Shown here in pieces: positions 47,136 to 56,664 of a stretch of 64,000 bases of DNA; the stretch's first letter is position 1; each line of letters opens with the position of its first letter. The stretch is from assembly GCA_944325495.1 (NCBI GenBank), contig CALVAD010000004.1:62001-126000 (forward strand). The letters are read 5' to 3'. Below the pieces are notes generated by a model. It was not told the DNA's origin. It ran no database searches and saw only the letters and a list, made by a program, of their open reading frames with translations. This DNA is from an uncultured Bacteroidales bacterium (lineage in GTDB: Bacteria; Bacteroidota; Bacteroidia; Bacteroidales; UBA932). The position numbers were made by a program, and so were the translations under genes.

Positions 47136-48905
47136 ATGTACAGAACTCACACTTGCGGAGAACTGAGGCTCTCCGACGCCGGAAAGAAAGTCACCCTCGC
47201 GGGATGGGTGCAGAAATCCCGCAAACTCGGCGGAATGACCTTCATCGACCTGCGCGACCGCTACGGCATCACCCAGCTCGTGGTCGAGGCCGACGCTGAC
47301 CATGCGCTTGTCGAGACCGCCGGCGGCCTCGGGCGCGAATATGTAATCCAGGCTGTCGGAGAGGTGGTCGAAAGAGCCAGCAAGAACCCCAAGATGCCCA
47401 CCGGCGACATCGAGATAAGGCTGGAGAGCATCAATGTGCTCAACAAGTCAGTGACCCCTCCGTTCACGATCGAGGAGGTCAGCGACGGCGGTGAGGACCT
47501 GCGTGCGAAATACCGCTACCTCGACCTTCGCCGTCCGCCTCTCCAGCGCGCCCTTGCACTGAGGCACCGCCTTGCCCACGAGGTGCGCAACTACCTTGAC
47601 AGCCAGGGGTTCATGGAGATAGAGACCCCCTATCTGATTAAGTCCACCCCGGAAGGAGCGCGCGACTTCGTGGTGCCCTCCCGCATGAACCCGGGCACTT
47701 TCTACGCGCTGCCCCAGTCTCCCCAGACCTTCAAGCAGCTGCTGATGGTGGCCGGCTACGACCGCTATTTCCAGATTGTCCGCTGCTTCCGCGACGAGGA
47801 CCTCAGGGCCGACCGCCAGCCGGAGTTCACGCAGATCGACTGCGAGATGAGCTTCGTGGAGCAGGAGGACGTGCTGAACACCTTCGAAGGCATGATGCGC
47901 ACGATGTTCAGGAACGCGCTCGGCGTCGAGATTCCCGATCCGCTGCCCCGCATGAGCTGGTACGACGCGATGGACAACTACGGCTCCGACAAGCCCGACA
48001 TCCGCTTCGGCATGACCATAAAGGACATCAGCTCCGCCGTGAAGGGCTGCGGTTTCTCCGTCTTCGACTCGGCAGAATATGTAGGCGCCATCGCGGTTCC
48101 CGGCTGCGCCGAATACACCCGCAAGCAGCTCGACGAACTCACCGAATGGGTCAAGAGGCCGCAGGTGGGCGCGAAGGGTCTGGTATATGTGAAACTGAAC
48201 CCCGACGGCAGCGTGAAGTCCAGCGTGGACAAGTTCTATTCTCCCGAGAAGCTGCACGAGATTGCGGCGGAATGCGGAGCGCGGAACGGCGACCTGCTGC
48301 TCGTGCTCTGCGGCCCGAAGCGCAAGACTCAGACCCAGCTGGGCGTGCTGCGTATCGAAATGGGCAACCGTCTCGGCCTGCGCGACCCTCATGTGTTCGC
48401 CCCGCTCTGGATCGTGGACTTCCCTCTGCTCGAATGGAGCGAGGAGGACGGCCGCTTCTATGCGATGCACCATCCGTTCACGGCGCCCAAGCCCGAGCAT
48501 GAGAAGCTCTTCTACTCCGACCGCAAGGAGGATCTGGAGCAGGTATGCGCCAACGCCTACGACTTCGTGCTCAACGGCACCGAGCTCGGAGGCGGCTCCA
48601 TCCGTATTCACGATGCAGCTATGCAGAGCCGCATGTTCGACGTGCTCGGCATCAGCAAGGAGGACGCCGAATACAAGTTCGGCTTCATAATCAACGCGTT
48701 CAAGTTCGGCGCGCCCCCTCACGGAGGCCTCGCCTTCGGTTTCGACAGAGTCTGCGCCCTCTTCGGCGGCCAGGAGACCATACGCGACTACATAGCCTTC
48801 CCGAAGAACAACCAGGGACGCGACGTGATGATAGATTCTCCTTCCAAGATTGACCAAAGCCAGATGGACGAACTCTTCCTGGCCTCAACCTGGAAGGGCG
48901 AATGA
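47136..48905 (+). CDS. aspS: Aspartyl-tRNA synthetase
   Basis: A 589-residue bacterial-type AspRS. The OB-fold anticodon domain is at the N-terminus ([23 protein letters not shown], split as [19 protein letters not shown]), class II motif 2 reads [18 protein letters not shown], the GAD insertion domain lies in the middle, and motif 3 is [16 protein letters not shown]. It begins an operon with eight overlapping genes. I used ATG 47136 since the earlier in-frame start precedes the promoter's start point. Confidence 0.97.
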   Translation: MYRTHTCGELRLSDAGKKVTLAGWVQKSRKLGGMTFIDLRDRYGITQLVVEADADHALVETAGGLGREYVIQAVGEVVERASKNPKMPTGDIEIRLESINVLNKSVTPPFTIEEVSDGGEDLRAKYRYLDLRRPPLQRALALRHRLAHEVRNYLDSQGFMEIETPYLIKSTPEGARDFVVPSRMNPGTFYALPQSPQTFKQLLMVAGYDRYFQIVRCFRDEDLRADRQPEFTQIDCEMSFVEQEDVLNTFEGMMRTMFRNALGVEIPDPLPRMSWYDAMDNYGSDKPDIRFGMTIKDISSAVKGCGFSVFDSAEYVGAIAVPGCAEYTRKQLDELTEWVKRPQVGAKGLVYVKLNPDGSVKSSVDKFYSPEKLHEIAAECGARNGDLLLVLCGPKRKTQTQLGVLRIEMGNRLGLRDPHVFAPLWIVDFPLLEWSEEDGRFYAMHHPFTAPKPEHEKLFYSDRKEDLEQVCANAYDFVLNGTELGGGSIRIHDAAMQSRMFDVLGISKEDAEYKFGFIINAFKFGAPPHGGLAFGFDRVCALFGGQETIRDYIAFPKNNQGRDVMIDSPSKIDQSQMDELFLASTWKGE

Positions 48906-49909
48906 GGATAAAGTTCAACTACGACCTCTCTTCGATGAACACGTTCAGGATGAAAGTGTCCTGCGCGTGTTTCGTCGAATATGAGAGCGTGGCGGAGCTC
49001 GAGGGCCTGAACTTCGACAAGCTGCCCGGGCCCCTGCTGCACATGGGCGAAGGCAGCAACCTGCTGTTCACAGGGGATTTTCCGGGCACGGTGCTGCATT
49101 CCAACATCGAGTACATCAAGTATGTGGATGTCGGACTCGACGAGGTGCCGGTGATGGTCGGGGCCGGAGTGAATTTCGACAGCTTCGTGGCGGAGACCTG
49201 CCGCCACGGCCTCTGGGGTGCGGAGAATCTTTCTCTGATTCCCGGCGAGGTCGGAGCCGCGGCGGTGCAGAACATCGGGGCCTACGGAGCCGAAATCAAG
49301 GACATCATCTCGGGGGTCGTGTGCTACGATCTCAAGGAGAGGAAGAAATGCCGCTTCAAGGCCTCCGAATGCCGCTACGGCTACCGCAGCTCTATGTTCA
49401 AGGAAGAGCAGAACCGCGGGCGCTATGTGGTCACGAGCGTGCTTTTCCGTCTGACCCGCAAGGCGAACCCGAGACTGGACTACAAGGGGCTGAAAGAGGT
49501 CTTGGGCAATGACGGCGGACTGACTCCGCAGAAGGTGCGCGAGGCCGTCATCGGAATAAGGCGCAGCAAGCTGCCAGATCCGGAGGAAATCGGCAGCGCC
49601 GGCAGTTTCTTCAAGAACCCTGTCGTCAGCGCGGAAGAGTTTGCGAGGATATCCCCCGACGGAAGCGCTCCGCACTACGACCTGCCGGACGGCGGCGTGA
49701 AGATTCCCGCGGCGTGGCTGATTGACAGCTGCGGACTCAAGGGGGCCGTGCAAGGCGGCGCGGCGGTCTATGAAAGGCAGCCTCTGGTGATAGTCAACGC
49801 CAGCGGACATGCATCGCCCGCCGACGTGCTGGCTCTCGAAAGAAGAATAATTGATGAGGTGAAGGCCCGCTTCGGCGTGGAGCTTCATCCGGAAGTCGAA
49901 CATATATGA
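48902..49909 (+). CDS. murB: UDP-N-acetylenolpyruvoylglucosamine reductase
   Basis: A 335-residue type I MurB. It has an FAD-binding region ([17 protein letters not shown]), the [20 protein letters not shown] segment (split as [17 protein letters not shown]), [10 protein letters not shown] with the Tyr loop of type I enzymes, the catalytic Ser in [12 protein letters not shown], and a C-terminal Glu near [14 protein letters not shown]. It reduces the MurA product to UDP-MurNAc with NADPH. ATGA overlaps link it to aspS and murA. Confidence 0.96.
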   Translation: MRIKFNYDLSSMNTFRMKVSCACFVEYESVAELEGLNFDKLPGPLLHMGEGSNLLFTGDFPGTVLHSNIEYIKYVDVGLDEVPVMVGAGVNFDSFVAETCRHGLWGAENLSLIPGEVGAAAVQNIGAYGAEIKDIISGVVCYDLKERKKCRFKASECRYGYRSSMFKEEQNRGRYVVTSVLFRLTRKANPRLDYKGLKEVLGNDGGLTPQKVREAVIGIRRSKLPDPEEIGSAGSFFKNPVVSAEEFARISPDGSAPHYDLPDGGVKIPAAWLIDSCGLKGAVQGGAAVYERQPLVIVNASGHASPADVLALERRIIDEVKARFGVELHPEVEHI

Positions 49910-51213
49910 GTTCATTCGTCATAGAAGGCGGTCACCGCCTGAGCGGAAGCATCGAACCCCAGGGCGCGAAGAACGAGGCTCTGGAGGTCATCAGCGCGAC
50001 GCTGCTGACTTCGGAAACGGTCAGAATAAGCAATATCCCCGAAATTCTCGACATCTACAACCTCATCGAACTGCTCAAGTCCATGGGCGTGACGGTGGAG
50101 AGGCATGCGAAAGGGGATTACAGCTTCACCGCCGGCCATATCAACGAGTTCTACATACGCAGCGCGGATTTCGTCGGCCAGTGCGCCAAGCTCCGCGGCT
50201 CCGTGCTGGTTGTCGGCCCGCTGCTGGCGCGTTTCGGCCAGGCTTATTTCCCGAAGCCCGGCGGGGACAAGATCGGCCGCCGAAGGGTGGACACGCATAT
50301 CGAAGGCTTCATGAGGCTCGGGGCCAAGTGCGCCTATGACACCGCCAAGCGGGCTTACAGCCTGAGTTCCGGCAGGAACATGAAGGGCTGCTACATGCTT
50401 CTGGACGAGGCTTCCGTGACGGGAACGGCCAATATAATAATGGCCGCCGTCCTCTCTCCGGGCGTCACGACCATCTACAACGCCGCATGCGAGCCGTATG
50501 TGCAGCAGCTCTGCCGTCTGCTTACGGCCATGGGGGCGAAGATAGAGGGCATAGGCTCCAACCTGCTCAGAATCACCGGAGTGGAGGCTCTTCACGGAGC
50601 GGAGCACCGCATATTGCCGGACATGATCGAGGTCGGCTCGTTCATAGGCATGGCCGCGATCACTCGCAGCGAACTGACCGTGAAGAATGTCTCCTGGGAC
50701 AATCTCGGAATCATCCCCGAGAGCTTCCGCCGGCTGGGCGTGCGGCTGGAACAGCGGGGTGACGACATCTATGTGCCGTCGCAGGACAGCTACGAGATAG
50801 AGTCCTTCATCGACGGGTCGATAATGACCATCGCCGACGCCCCCTGGCCGGGGCTGACTCCCGACTTGCTGAGCGTGATGCTCGTGGTGGCCACCCAGTG
50901 CAAGGGAAGCGTGCTGATTCATCAGAAGATGTTCGAGAGCAGGCTGTTCTTCGTGGACAAGCTGATCGACATGGGCGCCCAGATAATCCTCTGCGACCCC
51001 CACCGCGCGGTGGTCATAGGGCACGACCACAAGATCTGCCTGAAGGCGAACCGCATGACCTCCCCCGACATCAGGGCGGGAATAGCGATGCTGCTCGCCG
51101 CGATGTCGGCGAACGGAGTCTCGCGCATCGACAATATTGAACAGATAGACAGAGGCTACGAGAACATCGAGCAGAGGCTCGGCGCGCTCGGGGCCAGAAT
51201 AGAGAGAATATAA
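49906..51213 (+). CDS. murA: UDP-N-acetylglucosamine 1-carboxyvinyltransferase, Asp-type active site
   Basis: A 435-residue EPSP-synthase-fold enzyme that adds enolpyruvate to UDP-GlcNAc, the first committed peptidoglycan step. The start GGHRLSGSIEPQGAKNEAL and TPDLLSVMLVVATQ are normal. The loop that normally carries the fosfomycin-reactive Cys reads KPGGDKIGRRRVDTH, with Asp121 in its place. Asp at this position keeps activity and gives resistance to fosfomycin in other bacteria; it is common in Bacteroidota. murB and murA in this order next to dap genes form a cell-wall precursor operon. Confidence 0.96.
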   Translation: MSSFVIEGGHRLSGSIEPQGAKNEALEVISATLLTSETVRISNIPEILDIYNLIELLKSMGVTVERHAKGDYSFTAGHINEFYIRSADFVGQCAKLRGSVLVVGPLLARFGQAYFPKPGGDKIGRRRVDTHIEGFMRLGAKCAYDTAKRAYSLSSGRNMKGCYMLLDEASVTGTANIIMAAVLSPGVTTIYNAACEPYVQQLCRLLTAMGAKIEGIGSNLLRITGVEALHGAEHRILPDMIEVGSFIGMAAITRSELTVKNVSWDNLGIIPESFRRLGVRLEQRGDDIYVPSQDSYEIESFIDGSIMTIADAPWPGLTPDLLSVMLVVATQCKGSVLIHQKMFESRLFFVDKLIDMGAQIILCDPHRAVVIGHDHKICLKANRMTSPDIRAGIAMLLAAMSANGVSRIDNIEQIDRGYENIEQRLGALGARIERI

Positions 51214-53381
51214 TGCAGGTACTCAAGTTCGGAGGCAGCTCGGTCGCTGACGCGACGAGAATTTCCGCAGTCATGGACATAGTCGAGGCGGCGCTGGCGC
51301 GCGACCGCGTGATTCTGGTGTGCTCGGCGATCAGCGGATGCACTGACGCGCTGCTCGCCATAGGCGAATCCGGCCCGGAAGACCGTCAGGAACTGATCGG
51401 GAAATTGCGTGAAAGGCATCTGAAGATAGTGCGCAGGCTTTTCACCGGAAGCCAGAGGGCGGACACCGAGAGACTGATAGTCAGTATCTTCGATGAAATT
51501 TCGCGTTACGAAGGCGATTGCATTGAAGCTTTCGGGGAGATTCTTTCGACCGTGATGATCGAGAGGAAGTTCGCCAGTGAAGGGATACGCTCCAAATGGC
51601 TGGATTCGCGCGAGTTAGTGAAGACCCGCGGGGGAAAGGTCGACGAAGGCGCGACTTATTCCGCCATTGCCCTTGCGGTGATTTCGGAGCCTGACGTGAG
51701 GCTGTTCGTGGCGCCGGGCTTCATCGCTTCGGACGAGAAAGGACATGTCACCACCCTCGGGCGCGGCGGCTCCGATTACAGCGCGGCTCTCTATGCGGTC
51801 GGCGCGGGCGCCGGGAATCTGGAGATTTGGACCGACGTGCCGGGCATCATGACCGCGAACCCCAAGGTCGTGCCTTCGGCGCATACCATCCCGGACATTT
51901 CCTACCGTGCCGCGCTTGAACTGGCGGAGAACGGAGCCAAAGTGCTCTATGCTCCCACGGTGCAGCCGGCCATGGACAGAGGGATAGACATAAACATACG
52001 CAACACTTTTGATCCTCACCATCCGGGAACCGTGATCAGCGGCAGGTTCCGGCCGGCGGCTGACGCCTGGATGGGCGTCACGAGCCTCGCCGTCCCGGGG
52101 CGGGACGAGTCGAGGCTCTGCGTCGTCGGCGAAGCTGTCGCGAGCCGTCGCGCCGCCGCCGGACGTATCGTCTCGGCCCTCGGAGAAGCCGGAATCAGCC
52201 CCCTCGGCGAGGTGTACGGCGAAGGAGGAGTCTTCTTCATCAATGTCAGGAGCCTCGTCGAGAACGAGGCCGTGGCCGCGGTTCACCGTGAGTTCTTCGG
52301 TGACAGGTCCGTGACTGAGATAAATGTGTTCATCGCGGGCTACGGAGCTGTCGGAAAGGCTCTGGTCGAGCTTGCGGAGCGCAGCAAGTCGAGAATCGGA
52401 GCCCGGACAGGGCGCAGCCTGAACATCGTCGGGGTTTCCGACAGCCGTCATTTCGTGATAGACATGCGCGGCATGTCCGCCGGAGAGATTGCATCGAGGC
52501 TGGCCGACGGCGAAAGCGCCGCTGACGGAGCATATGTCGCCGCGGTCTGCGGGGCCGGCCCGAGAAAGTCGGTGTTCGTGGACTGCACGGACGACCATGA
52601 ACTCTACCGGCGTTACGAGGAACTCATGCGCTGCGGCATCAACATAGTGACCTCGAACCGCCGTTCCCTGGCAGTACCGTATGTCCGCTATGCCGCAATC
52701 AAGGCCGCGGCGAGGGAGAACGGGGCGTATTTCCGCTACGATACCACGGTCGGCAACGCCCTTCCTATACTCGAATCCATCGCCGGCAGCGCCAACTGCA
52801 GCGATGGCATCGAATCCATAGAAGCGGTGGTTTCATGTACGCTCAACTATGTCATCACCGGCTATGACGGGGCCCGCAGCGACAGTCTCGCGACCCTCCT
52901 GCGCCGCGCTCAGTCCGAGAGGCTGACCGAAAGCGACCCGAGAACCGACCTCGGCGGCCGCGATGTGCTCAGGAAACTGCTCATAATCGCCCGTGAGGCC
53001 GGGGTGCCGCTTGAGGAGCAGGATGTCGAGATCACTCCGATGCTCGGGCCGGAGTTCTTCGACTGCCCGCTCGACGAGTTCTATGCGCGGCTTGCCGCCT
53101 ACGAGCCGAGATTCATCCAGCGCGAGGCCGAGCTTGACAATGCCGGGCTGCGGCAGCGCTTCATCGCCTCTCTGCGGCGCGACCCTTCGGCGCGACTGGG
53201 CTACAAGGCTGAAATCAGGATGCGCACGGTGGGCATGGACAGCCCGTTCTACTGGATCAGCGGAACCGAGAACGTCACCGTCATACGCAGCGAATATTCT
53301 TCGCCGCTCGTGATAAAGGGCGCGGGAGAAGGCGTGCGGCTGGCGGCCACGGGCATAATCAAGGACATCCTTATGCAATGA
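51213..53381 (+). CDS. thrA: Bifunctional aspartokinase/homoserine dehydrogenase
   Basis: A 722-residue fusion. The aspartokinase half (1-~275) opens with MQVLKFGGSSVADATRI and has GRGGSDYSAALYAVGAGA and NTFDPHHPGTVISG. A regulatory linker of only about 100 residues follows (with SLAVPGRDESRLCVVGEAV), where E. coli ThrA has about 160 with two ACT domains. The homoserine dehydrogenase half begins near 370 (VFIAGYGAVGKALVELAE) and has YDTTVGNALPILESI and DLGGRDVLRKLLIIAREAG. It supplies aspartyl phosphate for lysine/DAP and homoserine for threonine and methionine. The gene shares one base with murA. Confidence 0.95.
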   Translation: MQVLKFGGSSVADATRISAVMDIVEAALARDRVILVCSAISGCTDALLAIGESGPEDRQELIGKLRERHLKIVRRLFTGSQRADTERLIVSIFDEISRYEGDCIEAFGEILSTVMIERKFASEGIRSKWLDSRELVKTRGGKVDEGATYSAIALAVISEPDVRLFVAPGFIASDEKGHVTTLGRGGSDYSAALYAVGAGAGNLEIWTDVPGIMTANPKVVPSAHTIPDISYRAALELAENGAKVLYAPTVQPAMDRGIDINIRNTFDPHHPGTVISGRFRPAADAWMGVTSLAVPGRDESRLCVVGEAVASRRAAAGRIVSALGEAGISPLGEVYGEGGVFFINVRSLVENEAVAAVHREFFGDRSVTEINVFIAGYGAVGKALVELAERSKSRIGARTGRSLNIVGVSDSRHFVIDMRGMSAGEIASRLADGESAADGAYVAAVCGAGPRKSVFVDCTDDHELYRRYEELMRCGINIVTSNRRSLAVPYVRYAAIKAAARENGAYFRYDTTVGNALPILESIAGSANCSDGIESIEAVVSCTLNYVITGYDGARSDSLATLLRRAQSERLTESDPRTDLGGRDVLRKLLIIAREAGVPLEEQDVEITPMLGPEFFDCPLDEFYARLAAYEPRFIQREAELDNAGLRQRFIASLRRDPSARLGYKAEIRMRTVGMDSPFYWISGTENVTVIRSEYSSPLVIKGAGEGVRLAATGIIKDILMQ

Positions 53382-54358
53382 CGGACGCTTTCTTCAGGGA
53401 AATACTGTCGATCGATTCGACTTCCGGCTGCGAGAGAAGACTCGCCGAGTGGCTTCTCTCGCATGTCGAAGCCCCGCGCGCGGAGGCTATGGAGGTCGGA
53501 GACGGCACGCTCAACCTGCTGTTCGGCTGGGGGGAGCCGCGCATTGTGTTCTGCACCCACATGGACACAGTGCCGCCTTATATCGCTCCGTCGGAGGACG
53601 GGGACATCGTGCGCGGCCGCGGCAGTTGCGATGCCAAGGGGCAGATATTCGCGATGTACTGCGCCTGCCGCAGGCTCGCGGCGGAGGGCCGGAGCGGTTT
53701 CGGCCTGCTGCTGCTCAGCGGCGAGGAGACGGGTTCCTTCGGCGCCAGGGCCTTTGCGAAAACGGATTTCCGGGCCCCGTATCTCGTGATAGGCGAGCCT
53801 ACCGGCAACCGCATGGTCAGCGCCTCCAAGGGCACGCGCTCCTTCGACCTGCATTTCGCTGGAAAGGCCTTCCATTCCGGGTATCCGGAATACGGCAGAA
53901 GCGCCGTGGAGATGTTCGTGGACTTCATGGGCCGCCTTCATGCGGAAGCGTTCCCGGTAGACCCTCTGCTCGGCGAGACTACTTTCAATGTGGGTCTTCT
54001 GCACAGCGACAACCCGCAGAACATCCTGAGCCCTGCGCTCGACTGCCGTCTGTATTTCCGCACGACCTTCGCCTCGGCCGCCCGCGTGGACGCGTTCATG
54101 TCGGCCTGCGCCGGTCCGGAACTGACGGTATCAGCCCGCGGCGGCGACGATCCGGCTGAATATTTCACTCTGCCGGGCTTCCGCACCGGGACGGTCTCCT
54201 TCGGCAGCGACGCCCCGCACCTGACGAACTTCAGCCGCAGGATGATATGCGGCCCCGGCTCGATAAAGGTCGCCCACCGCGACGACGAGTGCGTGAGCCT
54301 CAAGGAAATAGAAGAAGCGATAGAAATTTATACCAGAATATATGAAAGTTGTAATTAG
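53378..54358 (+). CDS. M20-family metallohydrolase, probable DapE-type deacylase
   Basis: A 326-residue M20 peptidase-family protein. Metal and catalytic residues: His and Asp in FCTHMDTVPPY, Asp in GRGSCDAKGQIF, Glu-Glu in LSGEETGSFGA, Glu in IGEPTGNRMV, and a terminal His in SDAPHLTNF. The dimerisation lid starts at GTRSFDLHFAGKAFHSGYPE (split as DLHFAGKAFHSGYPE). ArgE, DapE and N-acetyl-DAP deacetylases are hard to tell apart by motif; the position between thrA and dapB, in the same operon as dapA and dapD, points to N-succinyl-diaminopimelate deacylation. Confidence 0.82.
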   Translation: MTDAFFREILSIDSTSGCERRLAEWLLSHVEAPRAEAMEVGDGTLNLLFGWGEPRIVFCTHMDTVPPYIAPSEDGDIVRGRGSCDAKGQIFAMYCACRRLAAEGRSGFGLLLLSGEETGSFGARAFAKTDFRAPYLVIGEPTGNRMVSASKGTRSFDLHFAGKAFHSGYPEYGRSAVEMFVDFMGRLHAEAFPVDPLLGETTFNVGLLHSDNPQNILSPALDCRLYFRTTFASAARVDAFMSACAGPELTVSARGGDDPAEYFTLPGFRTGTVSFGSDAPHLTNFSRRMICGPGSIKVAHRDDECVSLKEIEEAIEIYTRIYESCN

Positions 54359-55004
54359 CGGATACGGGAAGATGGGCCACATGGTCGAAGCCGCGCTCCA
54401 AAGGCACGGAATCGAACTTGCCTGCGCTTCCGAAGACGTGTGCGCGGTGCCCGACGATCTCGCCGCGCAGTGCGTGTGCATAGACTTCACGACGCCCGCG
54501 GCGTTCAGGGTCAACTACCCCGAGATAGCGCGGAAGTTCATGGCCGCGGTGGTCGGCACCACGGGCTGGTATGACATTAAGGAGAGCGTGTTCTCCGAAT
54601 TCGGGAAGCACGGCACTCCGATGATCTGGGCGTCCAATTTCTCCATCGGGGTCAACGCGTTCTTCGCGGCCGTGCAGCGCGCCTGCGAGGTGCTCCGGGG
54701 GCACGGCTACACCCCGCATGTCGAGGAGATTCACCATATCCACAAGCTCGACGCGCCCAGCGGGACCGCGAAGAGCGTCGCCGGCATCATCGGAGCGGCT
54801 TTGGGCGAGATGCCGGAAATCGGCTCGCAGCGCATAGGCGAGGTGCCGGGGACCCATATCGCCGAGTTCAGGTCGGCGGTGGACAAATTGACCTTCACCC
54901 ATGAAGCCTTTTCCCGCGAGGGTTTCGCCGAGGGCGCGGTCGCCGCGGCGCTCATGACCGAAGGCCTGGAGGGTGTGCATGAATTCAAGGATCTCATATT
55001 ATGA
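54342..55004 (+). CDS. dapB: 4-hydroxy-tetrahydrodipicolinate reductase
   Basis: A 220-residue DapB, short for the family (usually 240-270). The N-terminal nucleotide motif is VISGYGKMGHMVEAAL, followed by VVGTTGWYD, WASNFSIGVNAFF, and the active-site HVEEIHHIHKLDAPSGTAK (split as EIHHIHKLDAPSGTAK). It starts inside the M20 gene (17-base overlap) and ends in an ATGA overlap with dapA, so translation of the three is linked. Confidence 0.95.
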   Translation: MKVVISGYGKMGHMVEAALQRHGIELACASEDVCAVPDDLAAQCVCIDFTTPAAFRVNYPEIARKFMAAVVGTTGWYDIKESVFSEFGKHGTPMIWASNFSIGVNAFFAAVQRACEVLRGHGYTPHVEEIHHIHKLDAPSGTAKSVAGIIGAALGEMPEIGSQRIGEVPGTHIAEFRSAVDKLTFTHEAFSREGFAEGAVAAALMTEGLEGVHEFKDLIL

Positions 55005-55885
55005 ACAGCTTATATTTCGAAGGCTGCGGCACCGCGCTGGTGACCCCCTTCAAGGACAATTATGAAGTGGATTATGACGCCTACGCCGCCAGTGTCGACC
55101 GTCAGGTGAAGGCCGGAGTGCATTTTCTCGTGCCGCTCGCGACGACCGGCGAGACTCCGACGCTGAATCCCGAGGAGAAGAAGAAACTGCTGCGCATCAC
55201 CCGCGAACATGTCGGCGGCATGCCGCTGCTCGCCGGCTGCGGCACAAATTCACTCGCCGGCACTCTCGCGAACATGGAGCTGCTGGAGGACTGTGGCGCA
55301 GACGCCTGGCTCGTCGTGGTGCCCTATTACAACAAGCCCACGCAGGAGGGGCAGTACCGCTATTTCAAGGCGGTGGCGGAGCGCAGCACGAAACCTGTAG
55401 TGATCTATAATGTGCCCGGGCGCACAGGTGCCAACATGGATGCGGACACTGTGATACGCCTTGCGGAGGATTGTCCGAACATAGTCGGAATCAAGGAGGC
55501 TTCCGGCCGCTACGACCAGGTCAGCGAAATCATCCGCCGCGCTCCCGAGGGTTTCTCGGTGCTCAGCGGCGACGACGACATGACCCTCGCGCTTATGGCT
55601 ACCGGCGGACAGGGCGTTATCAGCGTGGCCTCCAATGTTGCTCCCTCCGAGGTCAGCGCGATGTGCTCTGCGATGCTCGAAGGCGATCTGAAGACGTCCC
55701 GCGACTTCCACCACAGGCTCTTCCCGCTGTTCAAAGGGTGTTTCGCGGAGTCCAATCCGGTGCCCGTCAAGGCTGCGATGTCGCAGCTCGGGCTCATGAC
55801 CGACAGGGTGAGGCTGCCGCTTTCCGAGGCGAAGGCGGGCACGAAGGAACTGATGTCAGGAATCATAGCAGAATTATGGAAATAA
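55001..55885 (+). CDS. dapA: 4-hydroxy-tetrahydrodipicolinate synthase
   Basis: A 294-residue class I aldolase-fold enzyme that condenses pyruvate with aspartate semialdehyde. GCGTALVTPFKDN and LATTGETPTLNPEE open the barrel, the catalytic Tyr is in VIYNVPGRTGANM, the Schiff-base Lys is in IVGIKEASGRYD, and GDDDMTLALMATGGQGVISV follows (split as LSGDDDMTL). The stop overlaps dapD by 10 bases. Confidence 0.97.
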   Translation: MNSLYFEGCGTALVTPFKDNYEVDYDAYAASVDRQVKAGVHFLVPLATTGETPTLNPEEKKKLLRITREHVGGMPLLAGCGTNSLAGTLANMELLEDCGADAWLVVVPYYNKPTQEGQYRYFKAVAERSTKPVVIYNVPGRTGANMDADTVIRLAEDCPNIVGIKEASGRYDQVSEIIRRAPEGFSVLSGDDDMTLALMATGGQGVISVASNVAPSEVSAMCSAMLEGDLKTSRDFHHRLFPLFKGCFAESNPVPVKAAMSQLGLMTDRVRLPLSEAKAGTKELMSGIIAELWK

Positions 55886-56649
55886 GCATAGAGAGATTCA
55901 ACGAGGTGATGGCCGGCCTCGAAGCCGGGACCATCCGCGTGGCGGAGAAGCGCGACGGCGTATGGTGTGTGAACCGCGAGGTCAAGGAGGTGATTCTGGC
56001 CGGTTTCAGACTCGGGAAGATTTCCGACATGAGCCAGGGCCAGTTCCCGTTCTTCGACAAGGACACCTTTCCCGTGCGTCGTTTCAGCGCCGCCGACGGG
56101 GTGCGCATAGTCCCTGGCGGAAGCAGCATCAGGCGCGGAGCATATGTCGCTCCCGGCGCCATAGTCATGCCTCCGTCATATATCAATGCCGGCGCGTATG
56201 TCGGCGAGGGCACGATGGTCGACAGCCATGTGACCATAGGCTCGTGCGCCCAGGTAGGAAGGAACATCCACATCTCCGCGGCTACGCAGATCGGCGGCGT
56301 GCTGGAGCCTGCCGGAGCCATGCCCACGATCATCGAGGACGGGGCGTTCGTCGGCGGCAACTGCGGGATATATGAGGGCACGATAGTCAGGGAGAAGGCC
56401 GTGATCGCCTCCGGAGTCATCATCACCTCCTCCACTCCGATTTTCGATTCCACGACCGGCGAGTTCGTGGAGCGCAACTCCGACGGTCGGGTGGTCGTTC
56501 CCGCCGGTGCGGTCGTGGTGTCAGGCAGCCGTCCCATACGCAAGGGCGTCTCCGCCGGCTCCGGCGTCTGTCTCTACTGCCCCGTGATCGTCAAGTACCG
56601 CGACGACAAGACCTCCGGCTCCGTAGTCCTCGAAGACCTGCTGCGGTAG
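55876..56649 (+). CDS. dapD: 2,3,4,5-tetrahydropyridine-2,6-dicarboxylate N-succinyltransferase
   Basis: A 257-residue left-handed beta-helix acyltransferase from ATG 55876. Hexapeptide turns are plain (IRRGAYVAPGAIVMPPSYIN, VGEGTMVDSHVTIGSCAQVG, VIASGVIITSSTPIFD). This is the succinyl (DapD) form, so the acylase route to DAP is used, agreeing with the M20 gene. It is the last gene of the operon; its stop lies 15 bases from the dapF stop on the other strand. Confidence 0.95.
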   Translation: MEISIERFNEVMAGLEAGTIRVAEKRDGVWCVNREVKEVILAGFRLGKISDMSQGQFPFFDKDTFPVRRFSAADGVRIVPGGSSIRRGAYVAPGAIVMPPSYINAGAYVGEGTMVDSHVTIGSCAQVGRNIHISAATQIGGVLEPAGAMPTIIEDGAFVGGNCGIYEGTIVREKAVIASGVIITSSTPIFDSTTGEFVERNSDGRVVVPAGAVVVSGSRPIRKGVSAGSGVCLYCPVIVKYRDDKTSGSVVLEDLLR

Positions 56650-56664
56650 TTCCGCCGCGGTCTT

